Assembly (NCBI RefSeq): GCF_009676955.1
Contig: NZ_CP045696.1
Coordinates: 2,933,001 to 2,997,000 of the forward strand
DNA length: 64,000 bases
Reading direction: 5' to 3'
DNA from: Sodaliphilus pleomorphus
Lineage (GTDB): Bacteria; Bacteroidota; Bacteroidia; Bacteroidales; Muribaculaceae
Made by a program: the position numbers and the translations under genes. The notes below the pieces were generated by a model that ran no database searches, was not told the DNA's origin, and saw only the letters and a program-made list of their open reading frames with translations. Of the stretch, positions 44,157 to 52,364 are shown piece by piece (position 1 is the stretch's first letter; each line of letters opens with the position of its first letter).

Positions 44157-45038
44157 GACAGGTAAATGATGAGGAAAAACGATATCGTCCAGGCAAGTAT
44201 CGTGAGCTGGGTAAAGCGGTCGTTCAGTGCCACCTCGGTGGGATCGCCACTCTTGTTGTCGACCACCGAAAGCTGGATGTAGCGCAGCACGCCCAGAATC
44301 ACAAAGAAACTCGTGAGATACAAATATTGCGTGTCAAATCGGTTCACCACCTCGGGCGAGACGGTATACATGATATAGCACACAATCGTGATTGCCCCCG
44401 TCAGATTGATGGCCTCGTTGATGAAGGTGAGGTTGTAGCGATGGGTGTTCTTGCGGGGGGCGACTCCGGTCTTCTGCATTCTCACCACATCGTCGCGCCG
44501 CTTGGCAAACGACAAGAACAGCGTGAGCAAGAAGGTCATGAGCACAATCCAGTGACTCAGCACGATGCCGCTCGCCATGCCGCCTGCCAGTATCCTGAGC
44601 ACAAAGCCCATGGCCACGATGCACACATCGATTATGGCATATTGCTTGAGCTTGATGCTATAGAGCAGGTTCAACACAAAGTAGCAGGATACGATTGTAA
44701 TCACCCCTACCATTCTTGGGGGGGGGGAGCAGCAAGGTGAGCAGCAGCGAGCCCACAATCATTGTGGCCATGATGGCATAGGCCTGCCCCGTGCTCACAG
44801 CGCCCGAAGCTATGGGACGCTTGCATTTCTCGGGGTGCAGGCGGTCGTCGGCCACGTCGCGCAGGTCGTTGAAGCAGTATATCGACGATGCGGCAAAGCT
44901 AAACGCAACAAAGGCGATTGCAACATTGAGCAGGGCCTGATAGTCGAACAGAGCCCCGCCGAAAAACACGGGGATAAAGACAAAAAAGTTTTTTATCCAT
45001 TGCTTGGGGCGAATGAGCCGTATGATGTCTTTTGTCAT
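44153..45038 (-). CDS. UbiA-family prenyltransferase (decaprenyl-phosphate phosphoribosyltransferase-like), frameshifted at a G10/C10 run
   Basis: Read in two frames. The first 104 residues (start MTKDIIRLIRPKQWIKNFFVF; motif FNDLRDVADDRLHPEKCKRP, the prenyl-diphosphate Asp site) run into a run of ten C on the coding strand. As written, the frame then ends after about 22 more residues (126 total). The other frame continues the protein from RMVGVITIVSCYFVLNLLYS to IIYLS. Nine C (or twelve) would join them into 294 residues, the normal family length, with about nine membrane segments. It may be phase-variable, a real knock-out or a sequencing error. It is the middle gene of a minus-strand operon. 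Confidence 0.85.
44718..44727 (-). repeat. G10/C10 homopolymer inside the UbiA gene
   Basis: Ten G on the plus strand, encoding a proline run on the minus strand. Its length decides the reading frame of the downstream two-thirds of the gene. Confidence 0.95.
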
Positions 45039-45078
45039 GATTTTCTATGTTATTTTTCTCCTTTTAGGACTTTCCCAA

Positions 45079-46416
45079 TTACAATACAGCGATGATGTGT
45101 TGCACTGCTGCTGCAAGCGCTTTGTATTGCAGCACATTTTGCGGGATGGGAGCATACATGCTGGTGAGTGGCGTGAAAACTACAATCAAGGTGTAGACCC
45201 ACGTCGATTTTAGTGCCGGGTGTTGCAGCTTGGATTGAATCCTCTCGGTAAGCCTGTCGAGGGCTGCTATATCGAGTCGGCCAAAGCAGGCAACGGCCAT
45301 GAGTGTCGACAGCACCCAATAGGGAATGGTGCGCCCATAGTCGCAGCTCAAGATGGTGAACATGGGCAGCATGAACACCAATTGCAGCAGCAGCGTGTTG
45401 CTTATCTCTCTTGCGGTGTCGTTGGCCATCTTGTACTTGCCTATCCTCACTGTGTTGAGGTGCGTCACCAGGTAATAGGTCATGACGAATAGCACAACCA
45501 GGCCTGGCAGCCCTATGAGTATGTTCCACGGGCCGTCGGCTACCTCCAGCACTCCAAACAGGTTGACGGTGAGATGGAGTCGTGCGGCCGACAGCAGCTT
45601 CCACGACAAGGCCTCTACATTATCGCCAATGTTGGCCATGGTATAAGCATAGTCGTGGATGCCATCGGGAAATTGCGCGAAGGCATCGCTCCACGAGTGC
45701 CAGATGGCGACGGCAGTGGGCATGTTGCCCTTGCACAGGCACACGGCTCCCATCACTACGGCCACGGGTGCCATGGGCATCAAGGTCTTTGTCAGTCTTG
45801 CCTTCATGCTGGTGTCGGCAATGGTTGTCGCGTCGCTATGCGACACATTGTAGCGGTAGGCATACACCGCCAGTATCGGGAAGCAGAAGAAAAACGATGC
45901 CTCATGCGACAGCAGCATGATGGCCGACAGCGCAAAGAAGATGAGCCACGTGCCCAGCCCGCGGCTGTGCAAGTATCGCTTGTAGGTCACAAATATGCAG
46001 TAGGTGAGCAGCAATAGCAGGCTGTCTTTGCGTTGCGACGTGGATAGGAAAATGAAGAAGAAGCAGCAGCCCAGGGGAAGAATTGCGGCGCTCCACCCCT
46101 TCTTGATAAAGATGCGCACCATGAGTGCCACAAGCAGCACCGAGGAGACGGCTACGATTGCGAGCACAGCTTGTGGCACGTTGAAAGGGTGTGCCTGATA
46201 TATCATGTAGAGCACTTGCCCAGGCAATCCACGCCTCACAAATCCCGCCTGGTAGTTGATGAGCCAGTCGCTCACGCCGCAGTTCACATACGTTAAATCA
46301 CTTATGGAGTAATGCAGATTTCTTATTATCGATGCGACAATAAAACACAGCCACAACAGGATAAAAATGTACCTGCCAGCATTTTCTCTTTTATACAAAC
46401 GAAAGTCTTTCACCAT
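45079..46416 (-). CDS. polytopic membrane protein, possible GT-C-like glycosyltransferase
   Basis: 445 residues with about ten hydrophobic segments. The first periplasmic loop contains DWLINYQAGFVRRGLPGQ, a motif that recurs in uncharacterised bacterial membrane proteins. Later loops have STSQRKDSLLLLL and LLSHEASFFFCFPIL. No known domain could be assigned with certainty. It starts an operon with UbiA and HAD genes, which suggests a role in making or using a polyprenyl-linked sugar, for example as a membrane glycosyltransferase. That is inference from context. Confidence 0.6.
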   Translation of the reverse strand: MVKDFRLYKRENAGRYIFILLWLCFIVASIIRNLHYSISDLTYVNCGVSDWLINYQAGFVRRGLPGQVLYMIYQAHPFNVPQAVLAIVAVSSVLLVALMVRIFIKKGWSAAILPLGCCFFFIFLSTSQRKDSLLLLLTYCIFVTYKRYLHSRGLGTWLIFFALSAIMLLSHEASFFFCFPILAVYAYRYNVSHSDATTIADTSMKARLTKTLMPMAPVAVVMGAVCLCKGNMPTAVAIWHSWSDAFAQFPDGIHDYAYTMANIGDNVEALSWKLLSAARLHLTVNLFGVLEVADGPWNILIGLPGLVVLFVMTYYLVTHLNTVRIGKYKMANDTAREISNTLLLQLVFMLPMFTILSCDYGRTIPYWVLSTLMAVACFGRLDIAALDRLTERIQSKLQHPALKSTWVYTLIVVFTPLTSMYAPIPQNVLQYKALAAAVQHIIAVL

Positions 46417-46547
46417 TCAGAAAATTATTATTGTACGATTTCTTTTTGTTTAGTTCCACATTGTCTTGTTAGTGGTTTTTTACAAATGTTGGGAGAGAAA
46501 AATAAACAGATGAGTTATACAGGTATTTCAGTATTGCCCTCTCGACG

Positions 46548-46578
46548 CAAAATTATGAAAAAGGAACGAAGTGGCAAA
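46548..46578 (-). promoter_or_regulatory. promoter of the membrane protein-UbiA-HAD operon
   Basis: On the minus strand TTTG (46575-46578), 19 bases, then TAATTTTG (46548-46555). The leader to the start at 46416 is about 125 bases. Confidence 0.7.
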
Positions 46579-46652
46579 TTTTTATTTGTATTTTTTTTCG
46601 AGTTGGCATGCATCTCTTGGCTGGCCATCTCCGCTTTTTTTGCTGGGCAGGT

Positions 46653-46684
46653 CTTGCTTGGGTTGAAATAAAACCGTAAATTTG
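46653..46684 (+). promoter_or_regulatory. promoter of the XRE-methyltransferase gene
   Basis: CTTG (46653-46656), 20 bases, then TAAATTTG (46677-46684), 28 bases before the ATG at 46713. Confidence 0.65.
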
Positions 46685-46712
46685 TCGAAGAGAGACAAAA
46701 GAACAGTTGCCT

Positions 46713-48116
46713 ATGTTATTTCCTGAGAAACTGAGAGCCCTGCGCAAGGCCAGCGGCCTGAAGCAACGAGAGATAGCCAAGCGCCTGGGTGTGGACATAC
46801 CCATGTATTGCCGCTATGAGCATGGCGAGCGCCGCCCCAGGCGCGAGCAAGTGGTGAAGCTGGCACGCCTGTTCAAGACCGATGCCGACGACCTCATTGC
46901 CTTGTGGCTCGCCACGGGCACTCTTGCCGAGCTGGGCGCCGACCCGCTTGCAGCCCGTGCGCTGCACTATGCCGGCGAGCAACTGGGCTTTGAACCTGTG
47001 CCCCCTGTTGCTCCCAAAGAGGCCGAAGCCGCGGTTCCTGCCAGCCCCGGGATGCACCACGACACTCCTCAGGTCGACCCTGCCCAGTGCAACGTGGTGA
47101 AGCTTTTGGGCCAAAGCCCCTTTCCTGCATATTATGAGGGCGACGCCCTGCAAGTGCTGGGCCGTGTTGAAGACGAGAGCATCGATTGCGTGATGACGGC
47201 CCCGCCCTACTGGTGCTTGCGCAATTATCCCAACGACCATGTGGGCAGCGACAAGGTTGAGCAGTATCTCGAGCGCATCGTTGCTGTGATGGGCCAGGTG
47301 AAACGCGTGTTGAAACCCACGGGCTCGCTATGGCTCAACATGGGCGATGCCTACAACAACAAGTCGCTCTTGTGCCTGCCATGGCGGGTGGTGTTGAGGT
47401 TGGTCGACGAGCAAGGGTGGATATTGCGCAACGATGTGGTGTGGGACAAGCAAAACAGCAGCTTCGACAGCGCCGTCGACCACCTGCGCAATGTGCACGA
47501 GATGATTTTCCACCTGGTCAAGAGCGACGACTTCTACTACGACGACGATGAACTGCGCACTTTTTTCAACCGCCTTGCCGAGAAGAAAATGCAGGCCGGG
47601 AAAACCTCGAGCGGCGTCACTGGCGCCCGCTATCGCGACAACATCAACAAGTCGCAGGCCCTGACCTCGCTTGAGAAGAGCAGTGCCCTGGCCGAGCTCG
47701 ACCGTGTGGTAGAGATGGTGAACAGCGGCGAGATTCCCGACTTCAGGATGTTTCTGCGCGAGCAAGCAGGGCAAGTCATCCAGTCGAAGTCGGAGAAAGC
47801 CAGGTCGATCAACGAGAAAGGCTACTACTTCTTGCTCTACAACAAGCACGGCGTGATGCCTGGCGACGTGTGGAACATTTTGCCCGAAAAAAGCAATATC
47901 GACCGCTACAACGTGTTTCCCGAGGCATTGTGCCGCCTCATCGTTTCGGCCACATGCCCCGACTTCGGCATCGTGCTCGATCCCTATTGCGGCACCGGCA
48001 CCACCTGCAAGGTAGCATGCGACTTGCATCGTCGCGCTATAGGCATCGACATCGATGGCACCTATATCAAGCTTGCCCGTGAGCGCACCCAGCAGCAGTC
48101 GTTGAGCATGTTCTAA
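46713..48116 (+). CDS. XRE helix-turn-helix fused to beta-class DNA methyltransferase
   Basis: 467 residues from the ATG at 46713 (a TTG two codons upstream is less likely). Residues about 1-62 are an XRE-type HTH (LRKASGLKQREIAKRLGVDIPMYCRYEHGER). After a Pro/Ala-rich linker comes a DNA methyltransferase with the catalytic motif TAPPYW (162-167) before the SAM motif DPYCGTGTT (from 423), the order of beta-class N4-cytosine or N6-adenine enzymes. The usual SPPY serine is an alanine. The region between 200 and 420 holds target recognition. No restriction gene lies beside it. It may regulate its own promoter as well as methylate DNA. Confidence 0.88.
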   Translation: MLFPEKLRALRKASGLKQREIAKRLGVDIPMYCRYEHGERRPRREQVVKLARLFKTDADDLIALWLATGTLAELGADPLAARALHYAGEQLGFEPVPPVAPKEAEAAVPASPGMHHDTPQVDPAQCNVVKLLGQSPFPAYYEGDALQVLGRVEDESIDCVMTAPPYWCLRNYPNDHVGSDKVEQYLERIVAVMGQVKRVLKPTGSLWLNMGDAYNNKSLLCLPWRVVLRLVDEQGWILRNDVVWDKQNSSFDSAVDHLRNVHEMIFHLVKSDDFYYDDDELRTFFNRLAEKKMQAGKTSSGVTGARYRDNINKSQALTSLEKSSALAELDRVVEMVNSGEIPDFRMFLREQAGQVIQSKSEKARSINEKGYYFLLYNKHGVMPGDVWNILPEKSNIDRYNVFPEALCRLIVSATCPDFGIVLDPYCGTGTTCKVACDLHRRAIGIDIDGTYIKLARERTQQQSLSMF

Positions 48117-48125
48117 TTGCTTTTT

Positions 48126-48157
48126 CTTGCCGAATTTTTATTTTCTTTGTACTTTCG
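48126..48157 (+). promoter_or_regulatory. probable promoter of folP
   Basis: CTTG (48126-48129), 20 bases, then TACTTTCG (48150-48157), one mismatch from TAnnTTTG, 35 bases before the ATG. Confidence 0.45.
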
Positions 48158-48191
48158 CCTAATCTTATAAAGTCACACAAAAAAAGAAATC

Positions 48192-49049
48192 ATGCGTAAT
48201 TTCAAGAAATATACACTCACCCTGCGCGACGGCCGGTCGTGGGTCATCGACCGACCGCTCATTATGGGCATTCTCAACGTTACCCCCGATTCATTCTATG
48301 CCGGCAGCCGCTGCGACAATGCCGACAAGATTGAAACCCGAGTGCGCCAGATTGTCGCCGAGGGAGCCGACATGATCGACATCGGGGCCTATTCTACACG
48401 CTCCGGGGCTGCCGAGGTCTCGCCCGAGGAAGAGTATACCCGCCTGTGCCGTGGCATGGAGATCGTGCACAGGCTTGCACCCGGCATGTTGACCTCGGTC
48501 GACACCTTCAGGGCTGGCGTGGCGCAGGATTGCGTTGAGCAGCTGGGGGTCGATATTGTGAACGATGTGGCCGGCGGCACGCTCGATGCCCACATGTGGG
48601 AGACTGTGGCCCGCTTGCAAGTGCCCTACATCATGATGCACATGCGCGGCACTCCCGCCACGATGCAACAGCTCACACACTACGACAAGCCGGTGACCGA
48701 TGCCGTGGTCGAGTATCTTGCCTACAAAATTGAGCAATTGCACGCTATGGGCGTGCGCAACGTGATTGCCGACCCTGGCTTCGGTTTCAGCAAGACACTT
48801 GAACAAAACTACCAGATGATGGACCACCTCGAGGCGTTCCACTCGCTGCAGGTGCCGTTGCTGGTGGGCGTGTCGCGCAAGTCGATGATCTTTAAGTTGC
48901 TGGGCTGCACGCCCCTCGAGTCGCTCAACGGCACTACGGTGCTCAACACCATGGCCTTGCTCAAGGGTGCCCACATCTTGAGGGTGCACGATGTGAAACC
49001 AGCTGTCGAGGCCCGTGCTATTGTCGAGGCCACGCTTGCTGTCGAGTGA
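48192..49049 (+). CDS. folP: dihydropteroate synthase
   Basis: 285 residues. DHPS condenses p-aminobenzoate with dihydropterin pyrophosphate in folate synthesis and is the sulfonamide target. Signatures: MGILNVTPDSFYAGS, ADMIDIGAYSTRSGA, VNDVAGG, IADPGFGFSKTLEQNY, GVSRKSMI and the C-terminal LRVHDVKPAVEA. It precedes cdaA by 53 bases, a pairing often seen in Bacteroidota. Confidence 0.97.
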   Translation: MRNFKKYTLTLRDGRSWVIDRPLIMGILNVTPDSFYAGSRCDNADKIETRVRQIVAEGADMIDIGAYSTRSGAAEVSPEEEYTRLCRGMEIVHRLAPGMLTSVDTFRAGVAQDCVEQLGVDIVNDVAGGTLDAHMWETVARLQVPYIMMHMRGTPATMQQLTHYDKPVTDAVVEYLAYKIEQLHAMGVRNVIADPGFGFSKTLEQNYQMMDHLEAFHSLQVPLLVGVSRKSMIFKLLGCTPLESLNGTTVLNTMALLKGAHILRVHDVKPAVEARAIVEATLAVE

Positions 49050-49102
49050 CGGGCGCGGCTTCCCCCTCTTTTTCGTTCTAATCGCACATAATACTGCTCT
49101 GT

Positions 49103-49876
49103 ATGAATCTTTTTGGTATCATCGGACTCAAGGACATCGTCGATATCCTGCTCGTGGCAGGGCTCATGTTCTACATCTACAAGCTGATGAAGGACACGGG
49201 CACGCTCAACATCTTCATCGGTTTCTTGAGCTTTATCATCGTTTGGTTTTTGCTGGCCAAGGTCTTCGACATGCAGCTCATAGGGGCCATCATGGACAAG
49301 TTTACCGATGCGGCCTTGTTTGTGATCGTTGTCTTGTTCCAGGACCAGATCAAGCGGTTTTTCAACGAGGTGGGCAGCCACCAGCGTTGGAGGTTTCTCA
49401 ACAAGTTCCTGCACAAGGCCGAGAACAAGGACAAGCAGAAGTGGGTGATGCCAGTGGTGTATGCCTGCATGAGCATGTCGAAGTCGAAGACGGGAGCCTT
49501 GATAGTGATACAGCAGCACATGTCGCTCGACGACTATGCCCGCACCGGCGACGTGATCGATGCCACTATCAACAACCGCTTGCTCGAGAACATCTTCTTC
49601 AAAAACAGCCCGCTGCACGATGGCGCTGTCATCATCGCCGGCGAGAAGATTGAGGCAGCCGGCTGCATCCTGCCTGTGTCGCACGACACAGGTCTGCCCC
49701 GCTACCTGGGCCTGCGGCACCGCTCGGCCCTGGGCATCTCGCAGGCTACCGATGCCATTGCCGTGGTCGTGAGCGAGGAGACGGGCAACATAAGCTATGC
49801 CTATCGGGGCGAGATGCACCTCAAGCTGTCGAGCACCGAGCTCGAGCACAGCCTCTCAGCATTGATACAAGCATGA
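49103..49876 (+). CDS. cdaA: diadenylate cyclase CdaA
   Basis: 257 residues. Three N-terminal transmembrane helices (about residues 8-75) precede a DAC domain with the catalytic DGA (173-175) and RHR (205-207, in GLRHRSALG). It makes cyclic di-AMP from ATP at the membrane, a signal for osmolyte and wall homeostasis. It lies between folP and a DUF3109 gene. Confidence 0.96.
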   Translation: MNLFGIIGLKDIVDILLVAGLMFYIYKLMKDTGTLNIFIGFLSFIIVWFLLAKVFDMQLIGAIMDKFTDAALFVIVVLFQDQIKRFFNEVGSHQRWRFLNKFLHKAENKDKQKWVMPVVYACMSMSKSKTGALIVIQQHMSLDDYARTGDVIDATINNRLLENIFFKNSPLHDGAVIIAGEKIEAAGCILPVSHDTGLPRYLGLRHRSALGISQATDAIAVVVSEETGNISYAYRGEMHLKLSSTELEHSLSALIQA

Positions 49877-49916
49877 TTTATCCTGATAAAATTTAAAAAG
49901 AAACAACTCTTACTGC

Positions 49917-50522
49917 ATGAACAATTCACAACAAGGCATGTTCGACATAGGCAACACACTGGTGAGCATCGACCTGGCCGAGCGCTTCTTCTGCTGCAAT
50001 ATCGACGCCTGCCTGGGGGCCTGTTGCATCGAGGGCGATGCAGGGGCGCCCATCACCAAGGAAGAATACAACAAACTCAAGTCGATACTGCCCGTCGTGT
50101 GGGACGACCTGCTGCCGCGCGCCCAAGCTGAAATCGAGGAGCACGGTGTGGGCTATGTCGACCCCACGGGCGATCTGGTCACGCAGCTTGTCGACGGCAA
50201 GAACTGCGTGTTTTCCACCTATCTGCCCAATGGCGTGTGCATCTGCGCCATCGAGAAGGCCTACCGCGAGGGGCGTCTCGACTTTCGCAAGCCCATATCG
50301 TGCTACCTGTATCCTGTGCGGGTGAAACGCTATCCCACTTTCACGGCGGTGAACTACGACCGCTGGAAGATATGCAAGAGTGCCGAGGTGATGGGGCGCC
50401 GCAACAAGATGAGGCTCTATGAGTTTCTCAAGGACCCGCTCATAGAGCGCTTCGGGCAGGAGTGGTACGATGAGCTCAAGGCCAATTGCGAGCTCTACAT
50501 CAAAACCTATCTCGAGGACTGA
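49917..50522 (+). CDS. DUF3109 family protein
   Basis: 201 residues, matching DUF3109. It has a cysteine-rich N-terminus (FFCCNIDACLGACCIEGDAG) plus further cysteines in GKNCVF, VCICAIEKAY and PISCYLYPVR, consistent with a metal or Fe-S site like that of YkgJ-type proteins. The role is unknown. It starts 40 bases after cdaA, probably in the folP-cdaA transcript. Confidence 0.85.
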   Translation: MNNSQQGMFDIGNTLVSIDLAERFFCCNIDACLGACCIEGDAGAPITKEEYNKLKSILPVVWDDLLPRAQAEIEEHGVGYVDPTGDLVTQLVDGKNCVFSTYLPNGVCICAIEKAYREGRLDFRKPISCYLYPVRVKRYPTFTAVNYDRWKICKSAEVMGRRNKMRLYEFLKDPLIERFGQEWYDELKANCELYIKTYLED

Positions 50523-50634
50523 GCCCACAGGCAGGGTGGGGTAGAACTTGATAAGAACCGTTAATAAAACATTATAAATATTAGAATGGCTGCGTCGTGG
50601 GCGGTTGGTGCAAGGTTTATCCAGATTTCATATC

Positions 50635-50642
50635 TATCTTTG
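50635..50642 (+). promoter_or_regulatory. promoter -7 box of dedA
   Basis: TATCTTTG, a perfect TAnnTTTG match. The resulting leader is about 90 bases and begins with an inverted repeat. Confidence 0.6.
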
Positions 50643-50646
50643 CAGC

Positions 50647-50678
50647 GTGCCATGTGAAACAGGGATTTTACATGGCAC
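50647..50678 (+). repeat. 9-bp inverted repeat at the start of the dedA leader
   Basis: GTGCCATGT and ACATGGCAC are perfect complements separated by 14 bases, just at the expected transcription start. It could be an operator or an mRNA 5' hairpin. Confidence 0.6.
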
Positions 50679-50739
50679 ACTCCCGGCACCTGCGAGTGAT
50701 GTGGGAGTGAAAACGAACTGATTCATTTTTTTTCTTTGT

Positions 50740-51366
50740 ATGGATTTTTTATATTCGCTTCTGGCCAACCTCAACTACACAGCCGTGTTCATCCTCATGA
50801 CGGTGGAGAGCACGGTCATACCATTTCCCAGCGAGGTCGTTGTGCCGCCAGCCGCCTATCGTGCCGCCGACGGCAGCCTCAACGTGGTGCTCGTGGTGCT
50901 CGTTGCCACTCTGGGTGCCGATATGGGAGCCATCATCAACTATGCCGCAGGCTACTTCCTGGGGCGCCCCGTCATCTACCGCTTTGCCAACAGCAAGCTG
51001 GGCCGCCTGTGCCTCCTCAACCAAGAGAAGATAGAGAAGAGCGAGAAATACTTCAACGACCATGGCTTGGTCGCCACTATCACGGGCAGGTTGGTGCCTG
51101 GCATCAGGCAGCTCATCTCGGTGCCGGCAGGCCTGGCCAAAATGAACTTTTGGAAGTTTTTACTCTACACCACTATTGGAGCCGGGGCCTGGAATGTCAT
51201 TCTGGCCGCGCTGGGCTGGTATCTGCACGCTTTTGTGCCCGCAAGCCAGCTGCAAGCCAGCATCGACGCCTATAGCAGCGAGCTCAAGATCGTGATTTTA
51301 GCCTTGGTGGGCCTGGCAGTTGTGTTTTTCCTCTTCAAGCGGTTGCGCAGGCAGCGGCCAGCTTGA
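50740..51366 (+). CDS. DedA family membrane protein
   Basis: 208 residues. DedA/SNARE-associated proteins; several act as undecaprenyl-phosphate or phospholipid flippases. Visible signatures: VESTVIPFPSEVVVPPAAY, YFLGRPVIYRF, and the amphipathic GRLVPGIRQLISVPAGLAKM with its conserved arginines. Membrane segments flank these re-entrant parts. The C-terminus is basic (KRLRRQRP). It is a single-gene unit. Confidence 0.92.
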   Translation: MDFLYSLLANLNYTAVFILMTVESTVIPFPSEVVVPPAAYRAADGSLNVVLVVLVATLGADMGAIINYAAGYFLGRPVIYRFANSKLGRLCLLNQEKIEKSEKYFNDHGLVATITGRLVPGIRQLISVPAGLAKMNFWKFLLYTTIGAGAWNVILAALGWYLHAFVPASQLQASIDAYSSELKIVILALVGLAVVFFLFKRLRRQRPA

Positions 51367-51405
51367 CTGTGAAGCCAAACCCATGTGGCCACACGTAAAT
51401 ATTTT

Positions 51406-51436
51406 TTTGCCCTATTACAAAAAATTTGTAACTTTG
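51406..51436 (+). promoter_or_regulatory. promoter of rplS
   Basis: TTTG (51406-51409), 19 bases, then TAACTTTG (51429-51436), a complete -33/-7 pair. The leader to rplS is about 80 bases. Confidence 0.75.
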
Positions 51437-51523
51437 CACCGCTTTTTGTAACCTCTGTCGAGAAGATTGAGTGGCTCGGGTATGTTGCAAGGGGCTTTAT
51501 AGTACTATAAATCAATAATAAAA

Positions 51524-51889
51524 ATGGACTTAATTAAAATTGCTGAGCAAGCATTTGCTACAAAAAACGAGTTCCCCGATTTCATTCCTGGCGACACTGT
51601 GACAGTGGCCTATCGCATCAAGGAAGGCAACAAGGAGCGTATTCAGCAGTATCGTGGTGTCGTAATCAAGATTAATGGCGAGGGCGACAAGAAGCGTTTC
51701 ACCGTTCGCAAGATCAGCGATGGCATTGGTGTAGAGCGTATCTTCCCAATGGATTCGCCTTTTATCGACAACATTGTAGTGAACAAGCACGGCCGTGTGC
51801 GTCGCGCCAAGCTTTACTACCTGCGCAAGCTCACCGGCAAGAAGGCTCGCATCAAGGAGCGTCGTGTCGTTACCAAGAAGGAGGCTTGA
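51524..51889 (+). CDS. rplS: 50S ribosomal protein L19
   Basis: L19, 121 residues, at the subunit interface. Family segments: [45 protein letters not shown] and [21 protein letters not shown]. It is monocistronic, not in the usual rpsP-rimM-trmD-rplS order of other phyla. Confidence 0.98.
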   Translation: MDLIKIAEQAFATKNEFPDFIPGDTVTVAYRIKEGNKERIQQYRGVVIKINGEGDKKRFTVRKISDGIGVERIFPMDSPFIDNIVVNKHGRVRRAKLYYLRKLTGKKARIKERRVVTKKEA

Positions 51890-51923
51890 GCAAGCGTCTT
51901 GCAAGGAAAATATTGATTTTTTG

Positions 51924-51955
51924 AGACCGCTACCGCATGTGTGGCGGTCTTTTTT
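51924..51955 (+). terminator. intrinsic terminator of rplS
   Basis: AGACCGC pairs with GCGGTCT (extended by a wobble pair), followed by five further T. Confidence 0.9.
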
Positions 51956-51981
51956 ATTGGGTGTGCCGTCATGAAAATAAA

Positions 51982-52022
51982 CCTCCCAAAAGAGCTGAGT
52001 GCTTTCTCGCTCTTTTGGGAGG
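51982..52022 (-). terminator. terminator of the tricorn operon
   Basis: CCTCCCAAAAGAG pairs perfectly over 13 bases with CTCTTTTGGGAGG. Read on the minus strand the hairpin is followed by TTTATTTT, so it ends the leftward transcript. Confidence 0.8.
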
Positions 52023-52080
52023 AATATGAAAGATTACCTGTATTACACATTCGTAGCACACAGGTGGGGTGCAAAAACTA

Positions 52081-52106
52081 CAGCCGCTGGCAATTGCCGG
52101 CGGCTG
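52081..52106. repeat. 26-base near-perfect palindrome
   Basis: CAGCCGCTGGCAA joined to TTGCCGGCGGCTG; only one pair of the 13 is a mismatch or G-T wobble. It lies between the 51-residue gene and the terminator and could be a protein-binding site or a 3'-UTR hairpin. Confidence 0.75.
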
Positions 52107-52165
52107 CGGTTGGAAGAAATCGTCCTCGACGACCAACTGTCACGTTTATTTTACGGCGTTGACAG

Positions 52166-52321
52166 CTATTTCTTGCTCTTCATTTTCAACAATTCAATAT
52201 CTCGCTCAATCTTGCGGCGTTTTAGTTCGTTCTGGCGCGCGCGCCTGGCCACAACGATGGCAAAATACAGTGCGCCCAGGCCGATGAGGGCAATAATGAC
52301 AAGTGGAATCCAAAGGCTCAT
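52166..52321 (-). CDS. 51-residue single-pass membrane peptide
   Basis: MSLWIPLVIIALIGLGAL begins a 51-residue protein with one transmembrane helix (about residues 4-23) and a basic, helical tail (RRARQNELKRRKIERDIELL) ending MKSKK. It starts 43 bases after the tricorn-like protease and is followed by a minus-strand terminator, so it belongs to that transcript. The composition is that of a genuine small membrane protein; it may be a partner or regulator of the protease. Family unknown. Confidence 0.65.
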   Translation of the reverse strand: MSLWIPLVIIALIGLGALYFAIVVARRARQNELKRRKIERDIELLKMKSKK

Positions 52322-52364
52322 AATGTGAATTGACTGATGTCAATTGAAACTATGGGTTGCACAA

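Noticed and set aside
46555..46671. 38-residue hydrophobic ORF upstream of the methyltransferase
   Set aside because: It overlaps a full minus-strand promoter and has no promoter of its own.
46713..48116. a complete restriction-modification system
   Set aside because: Only the methyltransferase is present; flanking genes are a membrane-protein operon and folP.
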